Of a DNA stretch of 64,000 nt, positions 37,081 through 50,459 are shown piece by piece. A program made the position numbers and the translations under genes. Position 1 is the first letter of the stretch. Each line of letters begins with the position of its first letter. Below the pieces are notes generated by a model. It saw only the letters and a list, made by a program, of their open reading frames with translations. It did not search any database and was not told the origin of the DNA. Source of the stretch: Fasciolopsis buskii (Eukaryota; Platyhelminthes; Trematoda; Plagiorchiida; Fasciolidae); NCBI GenBank assembly GCA_008360955.1, contig LUCM01009167.1, positions 85,280 through 149,279 of the forward strand, given 5' to 3'.

Positions 37081-37140
37081 CCCGGAAGCACACGACCGGT
37101 TTCGTGGTTTTTACCACTCTTCAGGTATAAGTATGGGGAC
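37081..37140 (-). ncRNA. Type I hammerhead ribozyme, catalytic core intact
   Basis: On the minus strand the order is TTATAC, CTGAAGA (box 1, CUGANGA), GTGG-TAAAAA-CCAC (a perfect 4-bp stem II with a 6-nt loop), GAAA (box 2), CCGG, TC (cleavage site, cut expected after C at 37094), GTGTGC. Stem I can form 5 base pairs between TATAC before box 1 and GTGTG after the cleavage site, including G-U pairs. Stem III is only CCGG, and ACCGGT is a palindrome, so it cannot close as a hairpin on its own but could pair with a second copy, as in known short-stem-III hammerheads of retroelements and satellites. Every catalytic residue I can check is present. Confidence 0.75.
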
Positions 37141-37159
37141 GGTGGACAGAAGAATACCG

Positions 37160-37212
37160 GGTAAGCATATCTGAAGAGCGGCAATAACCGCAAAACCGGA
37201 AAAATTCTCTTC
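37160..37212 (+). ncRNA. Decayed hammerhead-like motif facing the intact one
   Basis: CTGAAGA (37171-37177), then stem II GCGG-CAATAA-CCGC with four perfect pairs. The second box reads AAAA instead of GAAA, and CCGG is followed by AA rather than the UH cleavage site. It lies about 40 bases from the intact minus-strand ribozyme and in the opposite orientation. Its flanks match the motif at 5352-5400. Confidence 0.5.
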
Positions 37213-40200
37213 ATCCATCCGTATGCGAACCACACTACTAAGAAGAAGAACGCAAGTACCCTAACACATCTAGGGGTTGAGGTTAGGAGGACTGCGACCA
37301 ATTCAGTGACTAGCTACAAATTCGGCGAGATCTCATTTGCTGAGTAAGCCAACCCAGGTAAGTAATGCCACTGTAAAGTACGTCGGTGAAAAATTTGGCT
37401 TGACGACGGTTTTCCACACGAAGTACTTCTGGGCTGTAACGAATATGCCATGAAGTGACGGCCATGCACCATCACTCGAAATCAGATTATTTCTTCTCTG
37501 TCTGTGAGACACCATGGTTTAACAGGTTCCAGTAGAGAAAATCTCCGGGATGGAGCTATATTATCAGCCTTGACAGCGTTGACCTGTAGATCTGGATTCA
37601 TGAATACATGCTTGAACTGGATCGTTGGTCACCGAATTCAGATGGATTAGTGTCATTGCTATCTCAGATACTAGGTCCCATGACGTAAGCTTAGCATGGA
37701 GCCTCCTAAGGCAACTTCCTACTTTGTTCTGAAAAGTCATGAAGTCCCCTACTCACTGAAAAAACGTGGATTGCAACGACCAAAGGGTGAAACAGAGAAG
37801 GGCTTTTGAGCAGCAGATGAGAAATTTCATATTTTTGTTCCTTCACCATTTTTCTGACGACATTGCGTCGTTAATGATACTCGATGAATATCTTAGCAGT
37901 AAATAATTTCCGAGACTCAATGAAAGAAAACAGGATCAAGATTATTTGTGATCCTGTTGGGGATAAAAAGCTTCCCGTTGGATCATTCCTTAATCAAAGT
38001 TAGTTTTTTCTCAAGTTCAGTGGCTGGACTACTCCGTTGACAGTTAGTAGAGTTGATACTCACTTTAAATGTTAGAAAGATAATATCTGGATGACCCCAG
38101 TCCTAATGATAGACTATATATACGATAAAAAGCATAACTCAAGAAAATTTTTCCACCTAGGTACCAAACCACTTTTTACTCTTTTGGAATTCCACGAATG
38201 TAACTGTTTAATGCAAAATGCCACGTTAACAAATGTGACAACCTCAATGCATGCATTGGATTATTTGGAAATAGTTGTTTACCAGAACTGGCTTTGCTGG
38301 TGGAAGTAACTTGAATCAGTTTTTCGATTCCCTTTGACAACTTTTCACATGATTGCTTTCAACGAAATACTACGTTGTCATCTCTTCCAACCTGATCGAG
38401 CAGCGGAATATATCTACATGATTTATCACACTTCATAATAGCTAACACGTGTTATCAACAAGTATATTTGAAACCATGTCTTTCTCTAAGTTCGAATAAG
38501 ATGAACCATTCACCGATCTGGTTCGCAAATTGCGTTCACAACACCCGGCAATTCAGTGTGGTTAGGAGGAAATTTCACAGAGCTGTATTGGAATCCAGCT
38601 CCAGCATTTGCACTCCGTGGACAGTATCAAGCATGCCCTAGAACATCCGATGACAGCTGACATAATCCCATCTTTGGCTAGCCTGTTGCGAGCTCGGCGT
38701 GGAAGTCATCCGGAAGAACCGGAGCCTAGCCCTTGCTTTCTGCTACACTTGGACAGATTTGAACGATAGAATTCGATATGGGTAAATTGTTTTTATTTGA
38801 CACTTATTACGATGGTAGTAAATAAAAGTGATCCTTTTGAATATCGATTCCCGTTACAGACTGATTTTCTGCACTAGCTGCCCTCAATGATAAATAAAGG
38901 GCTGGAAACCAAAAAGATGACTGCATTAAACCTGGTCAGAATCCATTGGGTATATGTGCCGAGAAGCCGATGTGAGATCATAAGGGTACGGGACACGTCA
39001 TACCAGCAGTAATCATGAAGTTTGCTGCGACACAAGAATTCCAGCGTCCAGTGTAGGTTTAAAAAGACCCAGTGGATTATCGAATGATTATACCGTTCAC
39101 TTTTAAACTTATCTGTCCAAGTCATTTGTTCCAAAAGCGAACTTTAGAGCCAAATAATGAAGAAGAATCGCATTTGTTCGATGAAAACGAAACCTTTCTG
39201 AGTGAACTAGTCAAAAAGGAAGCCTGAAGTGGCAAGCTCAGTCAGTCCTTCGCATTGTCACTCCGGTCATTTTGGCTCGAACAGGACGTGGAATGTATGC
39301 AGTGTACAAAACCTACTTAGTCCGTTCATTCCACTGGGGTTGGTCGATTGTGTACGGATAAAAAAATTAGCTTCATCGATACGGTTACAAAGCCGATTGT
39401 GACAAACAGACTGAGTGTATCAGCTGTGGCCACGAAAATGGACACAAGTAAACAAACGCTAAAAACAACACGAACCACCTCACTCGAATCACAGTCAGAT
39501 TGACAAGGGGTTGACCTGTCCTTGTGCATGTTTACATTTTTGTCGTCAGACTGCGATACATTTCGGCTCCTCATGCAAACACGAGCACAACCACAAAAAC
39601 ACTCGTATTTTTCACTTGAAACAATCAATTGGCCAAATGAGGACAACGGGAACTGGGGGACTACAAAGTTAAAAGCAATGAGGATTACTTACAGACAGAT
39701 CTAAGTTCAAAGTTATGCAGACGGTTAGAACATTCACAAACACAGAGACCCAGCATATGACTGAGCCTACACCAAGCTGCAGTTTCCATTTTACTTACCC
39801 ATTTGGGAACACTCCTGATTATCGATTGACGAAAACAGGAAAGTCATATAGGGAAATAGAGTTGCTGACCAACCAGATTAATGGTAAAGGCTGGAGCTGC
39901 AGTTGGGAGATCACAATGGGTGTTGCATGGCAAAGCTGGACAACAGCCACTCTGATGTCGTGATAATTGCTAAATTTCGATACCGTGGGCTAAAAGCCAG
40001 TTCTTCGGAAAGTGCAATCCGTCTATGGTTATGGCTTGCAACAAGGAAGGCGCGGTCAGCATTAAATGAGCAGTGCATTATAGAGTCCGGTGCACCAGTC
40101 AGGTGGTCCGGATAAAGATCGTAAAAAAAAGTCTTGTGAACCAGCCAGAAACAGCCATTGATGCACTAAGGTAAAATCACACACAACACCCCGTGCTAGC

Positions 40201-43200
40201 GTACAGACCTCCAGACTGCGCACACGATCATTGTAAAAGTAGAATAGTAAAGAACAAAGTGGTTTCGAAAAAAAATCAAGCGGCAGGTAACTTAATAATT
40301 CAGTTTTCCACCTAGAACTTCGGAACTAGAAAATTCTATTCGTTGTTTTCTGTGCGCACAAAATAAGTCGACATATTCATGCAGCGACCAGTTGAATTTT
40401 CCTGTTTTTGACTTCAGTAGCTTCTTCAAACTTCTGTCGGTATACGATGTGCGGAGTACGAAGCCATTTTCTTATATGACAAACATTCTGATGGCTGTAC
40501 GCTACGAGGCTATCGAAAATATGCAGTTTTCGAGAGATAAAGAGAGTGATCTTCGCTCAGTTTTGCCTATTGTATTTTGTTTTGCTTTCATAAACAGTAA
40601 TAATAACAATACTTTAACGTTAAGTCCACAGACGGAACAATACTTTTGTTTTTGCCTAATAATGATATGCAAGGTGCAAAAACTACACGGTGTCTGTAGA
40701 ACGGCAACTTACAGAGGTGAAACCAAGCCAGGAGATGACGAACGGACGGCCTATAGGAAAGATCGAAACGTTTTGGGACCAGTTATTTTGCTGTCACATG
40801 ACAAAACATGCATCGAATTCAAGGTCACCCATGAGTTTGAAGATGTGTTCCTACCTATGAACTTTAAGCCTCACAATTGCATTTAACACATCGGCATTTA
40901 TCACATTGTATTTATCACATTCACCACTGGTGTGAACACTGCTCGTAGTTGGCATAATTCACACCCCTCCCCATGGTTCCGGGTGTTCAACCGAATGGAG
41001 AGGTTTTCATGATTTCGAATCTGTTCATGATTCCGAAGTGGTATTAATCTTTTTTCGCCCTAAATTCTGTCCTAGACAGACGATTTCTATCACTGAAATT
41101 TCCATTGGTCTATTGCATAGGATTCACTATCTTGTATGAACGTCTGGACACACCCCATTAAGTATTAGGCAGCTATATTACCTGCGAAGTAACGCCTCAC
41201 TTCACTTGATTGACCGCTGACTCAGAGACACGAATCGACAGTAATGAAACGTGGAACCAATAAAATAATGAGACGAAATGAGTTTAATAAACCTAGGCAG
41301 TCTGATCAGACTCCGATCTAGGTTGCATTTCTCTGCCCTGTATCTATCCACCTGCTTATACAGGGAAGTATGTCCATTGTGCATCTGTCATAAATGCACC
41401 TTAACGTAGATATCTGCTAAAAAACTAATTCGGTAATCCTTACTGTGAATACTAAAAAGTTAACGACGAGAGTGTGCTAAGTATCACATTGTTTTACTTG
41501 TTATTTACATTACCTACTTTGCTGAAATTGAACCGGTAGGTCAGCGGAAAGGTAGCTGTTGAACTGCGGACAGTAGAGCTGGTACACATCATTTTCTCTC
41601 TGTTTCTCAATCAAGGATGTGTTAACCCGAAAGGTCGACAATAGTGTGAGGCTCCAGGACAAACGGATAAGTGGCATTATGAATACGAGTTCAACCTGTA
41701 CGTCTTGACTACTAAAGCGGTTTTGATGAGAAATGACATTCACTGCGAACTGCGAAAACTTGCTTTCGGTAACTCCTTAAATTGGTGAATTTTCCCGGCA
41801 GATTATCTGGATGAGATCAAAAGTTTAGGGGAAGAAGTGTCTTCTAATGGAGGTCATTTAACAGGTTGTTTCCCACAAAAACTGCTAATTTTTTCACAAG
41901 TTTCTTCGATTGGCATCCGTCCTTATGTACCCAACTGTTGAAGACTTGCTGCAATATTCCAACTGATTTTTTAGTACAAATCACGCGAAAGAGTCATTGT
42001 CATTGTTCAAGCAAAGGCAGGAACTGTTTTAGACGTGTGTCACTGTATACGTACATATGGATAAGTGTATGCGCGTACAGGTATACGAAGCCAAAAATCA
42101 TAATCGATAGATCATAACGAGTAGCAAGACTGTAAACAGATCGGTGAAGAGTGCAATGACATTTTTCACACAGACGCTCACATTATTTGCGGTATGTTTC
42201 ACGTACCATAAAATCGGACTACGCATTCAAAGATGTTCGCGCACACCGAGAACGTTTTGCAAAACAAGCGATTAAATTACTACAAAATATCCCGGCAGTC
42301 GCGCTGATTGGTGGAACGATGTGTTTCTAGGAAAAGTAACCAAACGCCTGCGTTCATTTTCGCTAATAGTAGTCCGTTTTACCTCGTTTTCTACTACAAA
42401 TCGACGTTTCTCACAAAACATTTGCAAATTTGCGTGATTCTCATGTGAGCAGTAGTTTACTTCTACTCTAGGTGATTTCTGATATTTAGGGAATGAAATC
42501 ATACTAAAAATACATAAACACAACAGTAAAAGATAAACTCAACGTAAATTGTACAGTGTTGCTGTTAACGGTATTTCTATGAATTGGTGAAATCTGGAAA
42601 CGCTTGTGCACATCTGTTGTGTCAATGGCAGACAATCGAATTAAATCCGTCATAACAGATTTTGTGTCGTACAGGACGTGTTACTTGACATTTCCCGGGC
42701 TAACTTACAGACCTGTGAGCAGACTGGATGCACAGATCATTTCGTTGCACTCAGGTGTAGACAATAAATCTAGCATAATTCTTCCTGTTTTAAACACCAA
42801 ACAGAAGTTGAGTTGTTTCGGTTACAAGATGAATCTTAGGGCACTTTATTTTGGGTTTTACGACACTCAACCATGGGGATCGTTTCACGATCAGGTGAAC
42901 TTCATGAAGCCCATGGAAATCACACCGAGCATGTACAAATAATCACTTTCAACACGAGACCGCGACAACCGAATTTCGAAATAAGGCAACACACAACATT
43001 CAAAAGTGCGCTACACGGATGCGTCATTTGTTTTGTTTGTAGCCTTTTAGGTTCTTTGAATCGAATTGTTATCCCTGGCGAACAGGGACTAACTGAACGT
43101 TGTAACCGCGGGTCCAGTCAAATGGATATCAACGGTTCGTCTTAAGTCAGTAACACCAAATGTAGTGTCATTTTTTCGCCAGTTTTTGCGCAGTCATATA

Positions 43201-45795
43201 CCTCCGCTTGCCCAAAGATAGATTCGTTTATTTTACTGGAGCATGGTCGTTCCATTTAAACCGATCGGTATCAGTGAGAGTAATTTTGAATATTCAGCGT
43301 AGAACATAAAAACTGGGTTCGAAATGATAGGCAGCAAGACTGAATGTTTGAAAAAGAACAACAAAGCACTAGGAAGACAGGGCAGAGATTTGCACGACTG
43401 AATGCTCGAATCAGGCTGGCTAATTTCCAGGGCAACTAACTTTCGGCTAATGCTTCGGACCGTAAAAGATATCCAGCAGTTTACTTAAGTTTTTCAAAAA
43501 ATGATGACTGATTCTTGGATGTACATGCTTTTATTGTGACCAATCAGTAGTATTCACGCGAATTGGTGAATTGTCTTCCCGTTTACTGCTTTCTGTCTAT
43601 TGAAGGCATTCAGATCTCCCAACAGCTATCACTTATCACATGAAGTAAAATTTTTGTGACCTTGAGGCCTTAGTCAGAAATTTAATACATCGAAGTAGGT
43701 CTCTAAGGTCCTCAAATCACAGAAAGAAACAGACCGAAAGTAAATCTATTTAGATCGCGACATTCAGATGAGACCTATGATTTCAAATCAGTTCCTGTCA
43801 GCCATTTGCTCTATCCCTCTAAGAGAGGTTATGTGGTAAGTACATAAGCTCGTAAACAGAGACGAGATCAATATAGCGTGCGCTTAACCAAACATCTCTT
43901 GAAGGTCAGCTGTGGTTATTTGTGGATTAGCGAGGAATGGAACAAGGTAAGGAACTACAGGATACTTACAAGTTCCAAGGTTGACGAAAAATCGTCGATA
44001 TTCGTATCCCAAGGTCATACCGAACTGTACGTGTACTCTCAGCTAACAGCATGGAGCAGAATATCAGGCACATCTGTGAAGAGCTCATGAAAAAAGGGGA
44101 TAAAGTAGGTCATAGTGTTACTTTTTTCCCTACCTGGTCACATTTTTACCGAGGGAACTTCCAATGCCCTTTTTCAAGTACTGGTTTATTGGGTTACAGA
44201 AAAGGAGAGATGTGATAAGCAACGCGCGTATAAAAATATAAATATCTAATGAAGTAAAACTGACTGATCATATCAAATGGAATTGGATACCCTAGTTTTG
44301 GTATGGTCTACAATGGTAAGTGTATGCCTGATGATTGAGTAAAGGCAAGTATCGAAGACTATTCCACCTGTTTTCCATCATAAGTTGATGTCAAACTGAA
44401 AGGCAATAAATTAAAGACCTCTTTCTCCGATTAATGGAGGTGCATGAGTTTAAAATCCTAGCAAATGGTTTTTGTTAAATAGCGAGTTAAAACTTACTGA
44501 GTTTGAGATAAGACTAGCTTACTCCGAAATAATTTTACAAGGGTAAAAATGCAGGGAGTGAATATTTTGCATAAGGTTTTAACGGGCTGCGCGGTTCTGA
44601 TTGCTAATTAAAAGGGGGTACCCATTATACCACTGTCAATCAATCTCTGAAATCGGACATTCCAAATGCGAGTCTATATTAGAATCCCATCTTTTTGATA
44701 GGGGTGTAAATGACCTGGTTATATATCAAAGATCGGAGGATTTACAATCTTTACGGGATAGCGGGAAGCATAATACAAAGGATATTTTAGGTATTTGGCT
44801 GCAATTTGATATCCATGACCACCCGATGAATGTGGAGACAGATTCACGAAACTGTTGTAGATCAGTGTGTGGAAATACAAAACGTCTGGTGAAGTAGATC
44901 GGGTTTAAGACAATCTCGGTCGTATCAGGTAAAATATGAACTACTCGGTTCGCAATAAGATCGTGCCAACTGTATCTGTTCAGCTTTGGACGCTGCCGAT
45001 CGTTTTCAAACAACGTCCAAATGTGAATCGGTTTTTGGAACATCCTTAATCAAATGGATCAGGAATGGATGCACATAAATCAACGTAACAGTTGAGCGCT
45101 TCACAAAGCTTCCATTTATATTATTACTTCACTAATGAATGCTAAGCTGTGTAAGAGTAGGATACGTGAGAAGTCCCATCCTCTGATAAGCAGGTGGTCT
45201 TCTTTGGAAGCGGACAGTCCTTGTCTGGATCAAAAACAAAATGGCTACAGAATAGCTTTAGAGGAACCATCTCCGTACAAAGTACAGTCTTACGTAAGCC
45301 TAGATGAGTAATTACCTGAACGGCTTCCGATATCAAATGTGGTTGCACGAGAGTTCAAATTTAGCTATTCAGAGCAGCTCTGTTTTGTGAGCACAGTAAA
45401 GTGCATTTACTTACCGGAACAAACGTAACCCTCACCACCTGCCTATAATAGATGCAAACCGTAGAATCAGGCTTTTTGAAGTCATGGACTTACTGCGATA
45501 GGCAGGATGCAATCATTTAGAGGTCAGGATAACTCACAAGGAAATAAATGTTCAAAAACATTGTTAGAAGACAATGAGTGAGTGTTTGTCGGAAACTCGA
45601 AGGTCAATTTTTTCACCTACCGGACGGATAACAGCCATAAGGATACAGTTGAGAATAACTGCCCGAAAATCACCGAAGCTCGGGCTTCAAGAGAGAAAAG
45701 ACAAGTTGATAATCTTAAAAAGACCGATGGCGGGTGACCAGTAGCGGATATCATAATGAATATTAAGAAGAAATCTACTTCTTTTTATGGTAAGT
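37213..45795. other. Non-coding stretch
   Basis: No exon with recognisable homology and no convincing mobile element. The longest open frame of the region (40392-40886) is discussed among the rejected items. Confidence 0.55.
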
Positions 45796-45797
45796 TG

Positions 45798-45845
45798 TAG
45801 CACAGGGCCGGTTTCGCGGTTGTTATCACCTAACAGTTTTGAGTA
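45798..45845 (-). ncRNA. Decayed hammerhead-like relic
   Basis: Minus strand: CTGTTAG, GTGATAACAACCGC, GAAA, CCGG, CC, CTGTGC. The second box, the palindromic CCGG and the following TGTGC match the intact ribozyme at 37081-37140, as does the GGGGACGG block upstream on the same strand. The first box and the cleavage-site T are lost, so it should not cleave. Confidence 0.45.
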
Positions 45846-48800
45846 CTTTACTGTTCAACCGTCCCCACATTTGTATGCCTGAATATTAGTTTTGACACCA
45901 GACTTTTGTTTGAGTGACTGGGATTGTGCCTGGACAGTCAGTGGTGATCTGTGAACTGTTTTTCGTCGGTTAGTTCAGGATAACTTTCACAAATATGACA
46001 TATGGTTCTACATTTTCAGTGAATATTGCGTATCATTTAACAAGCATATACTATTTCTGGATGAGGGGCGCGGCAACAAAAGGGTTTCCGATGGGAAGTG
46101 ATTCAGAACATAAGGTTGGACCTTGGATACGGACAAGTAATCGAGATGTAAGTAAATTTTCTCAATGACTTCTTTCCCAATGAATCATCAAACAAGGTCA
46201 ACATCTGGCATTCACTCGCGACTATACGAGTGCATGGATTAACACCATTTCCAACGCTCTGCTGATTCTTGTTGGTTTGATTCAATTTGTTCATACTTCA
46301 CGATTGGGTACCGATCTTCTGTGATCATCTACTCTGACTGTTTCTCACAGTCTTGTGCTTGGGCAATCTTGTAAGCCAACCATAGATTGCGTGGTGTCTA
46401 GTCGCTCTGCGGGTCATGGTTTGGCCAGTTCATTGTATTCCCTTCCCGATCAGTGTGCCGATGACGGGCAGTTCGTATATGTCCATCGGTAGGTGACCAC
46501 GTTTGTTCACAATGTCCTGATTTTGTCTGGCCAAACTTTTATTTGCTGTAAACTGATGGCAATTGGCTGGTAAATTCTGGTGATTAGGAAGCAGATTATC
46601 AGTGGGATTGTTTGTTTTACCGTTCCAATCCATCAATGACAAAAAAATAAAACAACTCTTAATGAAGGTGATATCGAGGCACCTAACACTGTGGTTTGCA
46701 TCTGAGGTTTATACTACAGTACAAATTAGGTAGAAAAATATGAAAACTAGGTGTTTGCGTAGGCCATTGTTGGCAAAAGCTTACCATAATTCTATCAAAA
46801 ACAGTGATTAGTGATAACCAGAAGTTCGCTTTGTCGGTTTTCGCCGACTGATAGCAGCAATATAATGAAAATCAATATCCGAATAGTCTCTCTGAATAAA
46901 GCGCCCTAAGTGCAATGAATAATCTTGTTCAATATTGTGCTGTTTTGTCTCGTTTTTTAGGTTTATGTTTAAAAACACTTTACTACCTTGAAAATGTCTC
47001 CCACTTTTAGGTGGAACAACCGGCTTTTGGCTGCTTGTCGAAGGAAGCACATTAGCCTCTGTATAACAAGAGATTTTTGGGGAACACTAGCAGTAGCACC
47101 CGATCAATTGGAACCCTATTTCGTGTCACCTTTTTGTAGCCAAATGGGCCTGCTTTTGATTCATCTGTAATATGTTATATCATGTCTTAGAGCTCGCGCT
47201 GCGCGTGAAGGCAAATTTTATTGGTAAATTCTCACACAAGAATGGACAAACCTATATCTGTGAAAATGGCTGCCGGCGATTCTAACGGAGGGGTAATTGA
47301 ATTGAAACTTTCGTTTTTGTTTTTCAGCCCATATCTAGTCGGAAAGAATGATAAGCAGTTCACACATTTATTATACCAGTTTTCTCGGCACCATGGCCCC
47401 AAACTTCCTTCTATGAATAGCAATTCTTGTGGATTGTTGAAAAATATGCACTTTACATTGACTAGTTGCTGATTCTAGTAAGTTGGCCTTCATTATCTGG
47501 ATATTTTGACGAGCACATGCAGCATAATATAGTAAGAGAAAGCTGGTTTATGAGTTAAAAACTATAAACTAGCTGGCCGTCATTAGAAACCACTATGAAC
47601 TGTTGCGCAAAATTGCAACCGATTCCTCTTAACGTCTTTCTTTATATTTCACGTTGACCCAATCAAGTGTCGAAATGAACACTGGTTTTCATGACTTTTA
47701 CCGCTTCAGCTGCAACAGTCGCGCCATTTTTTGTCTAGGTAATAATCGATATCTAAAAACCGTTCAACATCAAAAGATCCGTCTTATCTCGTAGTAAAAT
47801 GGTTGATTTATTCGCTAATCCACTTCACCTACAATCCTTCTTCATGTCAGTCTCAGTCAGAAAAAACTGGCTTGGGATCACTTTTGGTGTATGTTGCTCC
47901 AAACTCAAAATAATACTGCCGATTAACGAGACCTTAACACCCTGAAGGGTTTTGGGGCCGCGGACTTAGTCGCTGATCCAACTAAATCATGCATCTGATA
48001 TATGGTGCCGAAGCGGTCCTACCCCATTAAATAAAACACCCCGGTGCATGTCGCGAGAGTAAAACAGTTGACAATTTTTGAAACGGATCACAATTTAAAA
48101 AGTGGTTCATCCCGATGAGATTCCAACCTACGCATGGACATCACTCACACCTCCGTATAGTGTACATTCTGCTTGTCGAGCTACTGATTGCCAGCTCGTA
48201 TTACGTAGACACATGAAATCCACCAAATGGAACTCTTTGTTATTTCACCACCTGCAGAGGAATTTTTCCTCAAAATCAACTAACGTTCGTCTGTTTGAAT
48301 TTGACGTCAGCACTGTTTTGCTTCGATGAACAGTAAACCAGGTCGTCCAGTGGTGTTTATCTTGATTCTCACTGTGTCTCACTTGGTGTTTAAAATTCTT
48401 ACAAAGCTTGCATTTAAAAGAATACTGTGACATTGTGCAAAAGAGTTCGATTAGAACTGCTTATTTGAAACCATCTTCGACCGTTCATTTGTTTGTGCTA
48501 TAAAATTCTCTTTCTTATAAAATATCTCAAAAAGTTCTGATCCGAGACTAACCCTGGTGCTTTGTTTCTAATTAAATGTATCTTATATTAGTACAGTTTA
48601 ATCGCGTGGGAAAGCAGCTTCATAGATTTGACTGTGTATGTGCCGTTTTCCAAACAGGAACATAGATCTAGTTTAGAATAATGATTTTTGTAATTTTGAT
48701 TTGAAAAGTACTTACACTGGAACAACCGTCGTGCAGTCTATTGCAAGAGTCATTTGATATCTCCATTCTAGTGTTAAATATGAAATCCGATATGGACATT

Positions 48801-49145
48801 TTTTGTGCTAATTATTTACGACTGACGATTACGTCAGAGAGCCTTAGGGCATGCTTACCACCACGTCTGCACCGAATCGCTTATTTTAGTTCTTTCCTTC
48901 TCAGCTCTCTTTAAGGCTCGGTCTTCTTAATTTCTCGCTACTCTTCTGGTTACGGTTTGCACGGGAAAAATGCTTCAAATGTATTAATTTTTCAGTTCAC
49001 TGAATGGAATGCAGGTGTGAACAATGTGAGTAGTTTAAATCGTGTACGAAAATGTTCGACGTTCATTCGCCATTAAAATCCCGGGGAAATGGTGTACGAG
49101 TGTTTCATACTCATCGAACCCAATGTAAACTTTGTGCAGAATTCC
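45846..49145. other. Non-coding stretch
   Basis: No exon, RNA gene or identifiable repeat seen. Confidence 0.55.
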
Positions 49146-49147
49146 GT

Positions 49148-49188
49148 ACACACACACACGCACACACACACACACACGCACACACACG
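49148..49188. repeat. (CA)n microsatellite
   Basis: CA run of about 41 bases with three CG interruptions. Confidence 0.95.
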
Positions 49189-49329
49189 TCCCCATTTCAG
49201 CCAAAAATGGATACGTTCATTAGTTCATCGAAATACGAAGTAAAATTTCGGTACAGGAATGATGCATGGTTACGAGGTATTGGTGAAAAAATCGGAGTGA
49301 GTAAGGAACGGTAGAGTTACAATAGATAT

Positions 49330-50450
49330 TTACGGAGGGGGTGGGTAGGTATGATGAGGAAGGCAGAACATGTCAAGGCATGAAGGATGAGAAAAATTCG
49401 AAAGAATTTTCTGCTCAAATTTTTCACACACGGTTAGATTCATATCACGCCATTTGGTAGATAGTCGCTTCAGTGTTACCGAAAGCACATCAATGACAAG
49501 AGACAGACTCTGGCAAAAGTTCTGAAACATTTTCACAATAAACCAGCAAAATGACAGGCGAACAATAAAGAAGTGCAGAAAAGCATATTGGCAAATAAAA
49601 GTGAACAGAGTGTTATGTTTGATCTGGAAATGTGGCTGTTTATTATGCGAAATGATAATCTTCCACGTTTCACAACACGGTCAAATTTTTATGAATATCC
49701 TATTGAGTCGTTCTGCACTAGAGAAGGGAAGGTCAGAGGGCTAAGACGACCGAAGGAAGATGAGAGACACTTAATCCATTCTGACGGGGTACGGGTTAAA
49801 CCAGAAAGAACGATACAATGAGGAATGAGAAACAAGTTGTTGCAACAGCTGAGAAAGTTCTCGGTTCTATATGCAAGCTTACGGATAACAATATCATCAG
49901 CGTATTTGAGTAAATTACCAGAGGGACTCAACGGTAGACCAATAACGTATGTTAAGAACAGATAAGGGAAAAAGGACAGCTCTCTGGAAGTCTCTGTAAT
50001 TACCGACCAATTAAGTAGGTATTTTTTTGTTCCTACTATATTCACTAAGTTCTGTTGGCGAAGTAATCCGTCAGCCCACCCCCTAGGTTTTGAGAGAGTT
50101 GCATTCTTTTAATTTGCCAGATGAGGACGGTGAAACAAGACCAAAGGCAGAGGATGAATCTCAGGAGACAAACCGGACAGGTTTCTCGGAACCATTCAAG
50201 GGTCCAATGATGTGAAGTACCAAAAAAGCAACAGCATCTAAAGTGAACTTGTTTGCTTTGCAGGTGAACTGAAGGAATTCGGCGAGGACACTAACAGAAA
50301 AAGTCCAATCTCTTAGGACACCAAATTCCGTTGGTTTAGGACCGCAGGGTGCAGGAGCGATGGAATGAAAACATCTGGTTCGAATACTGAAACTGATCGG
50401 TTTGGAATGGGTATAGTTGTGACGGTTCTGCTGCGTTCATGAATAAAATG
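49330..50450 (-). mobile_element. CR1-like LINE relic
   Basis: A different LINE type from the three RTE-like relics. On the minus strand: LDAVAFLVLHIIGPLNGSEK near 50180-50240, then DSSSAFGLVSPSSSGKL near 50120-50170, GGGLTDYFANRT near 50050-50085, and SPSGNLLKYADDIVI near 49885-49930 with an intact YADD. After this come a relaxed C-terminal RT region and a possible C-terminal piece to about 49330. The AFLVLHI, D-SSAF, DYF-NRT and LLKYADD blocks are those of CR1/Jockey-group RTs. Stops and frameshifts are present, and the 5' part is missing or unrecognisable beyond about 50450. Confidence 0.75.
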
Positions 50451-50459
50451 TGCTTAAGA

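Noticed and set aside
39326..39646. Minus-strand frame with a long hydrophobic stretch, considered as a membrane protein exon
   Set aside because: The hydrophobicity comes from T-rich codons; no receptor or transporter motif and no splice signals.
40392..40886. Open frame of 164 codons on the + strand, the longest in the 3' two thirds
   Set aside because: No family motif, biased low-complexity stretch (NSNNNNT), no clear splice borders, and no neighbouring exon. A frame of this length can occur by chance in 64 kb.
42604..42942. Open frame of 112 codons
   Set aside because: No family resemblance; overlapping frames on the same strand look equally plausible, which argues for chance.
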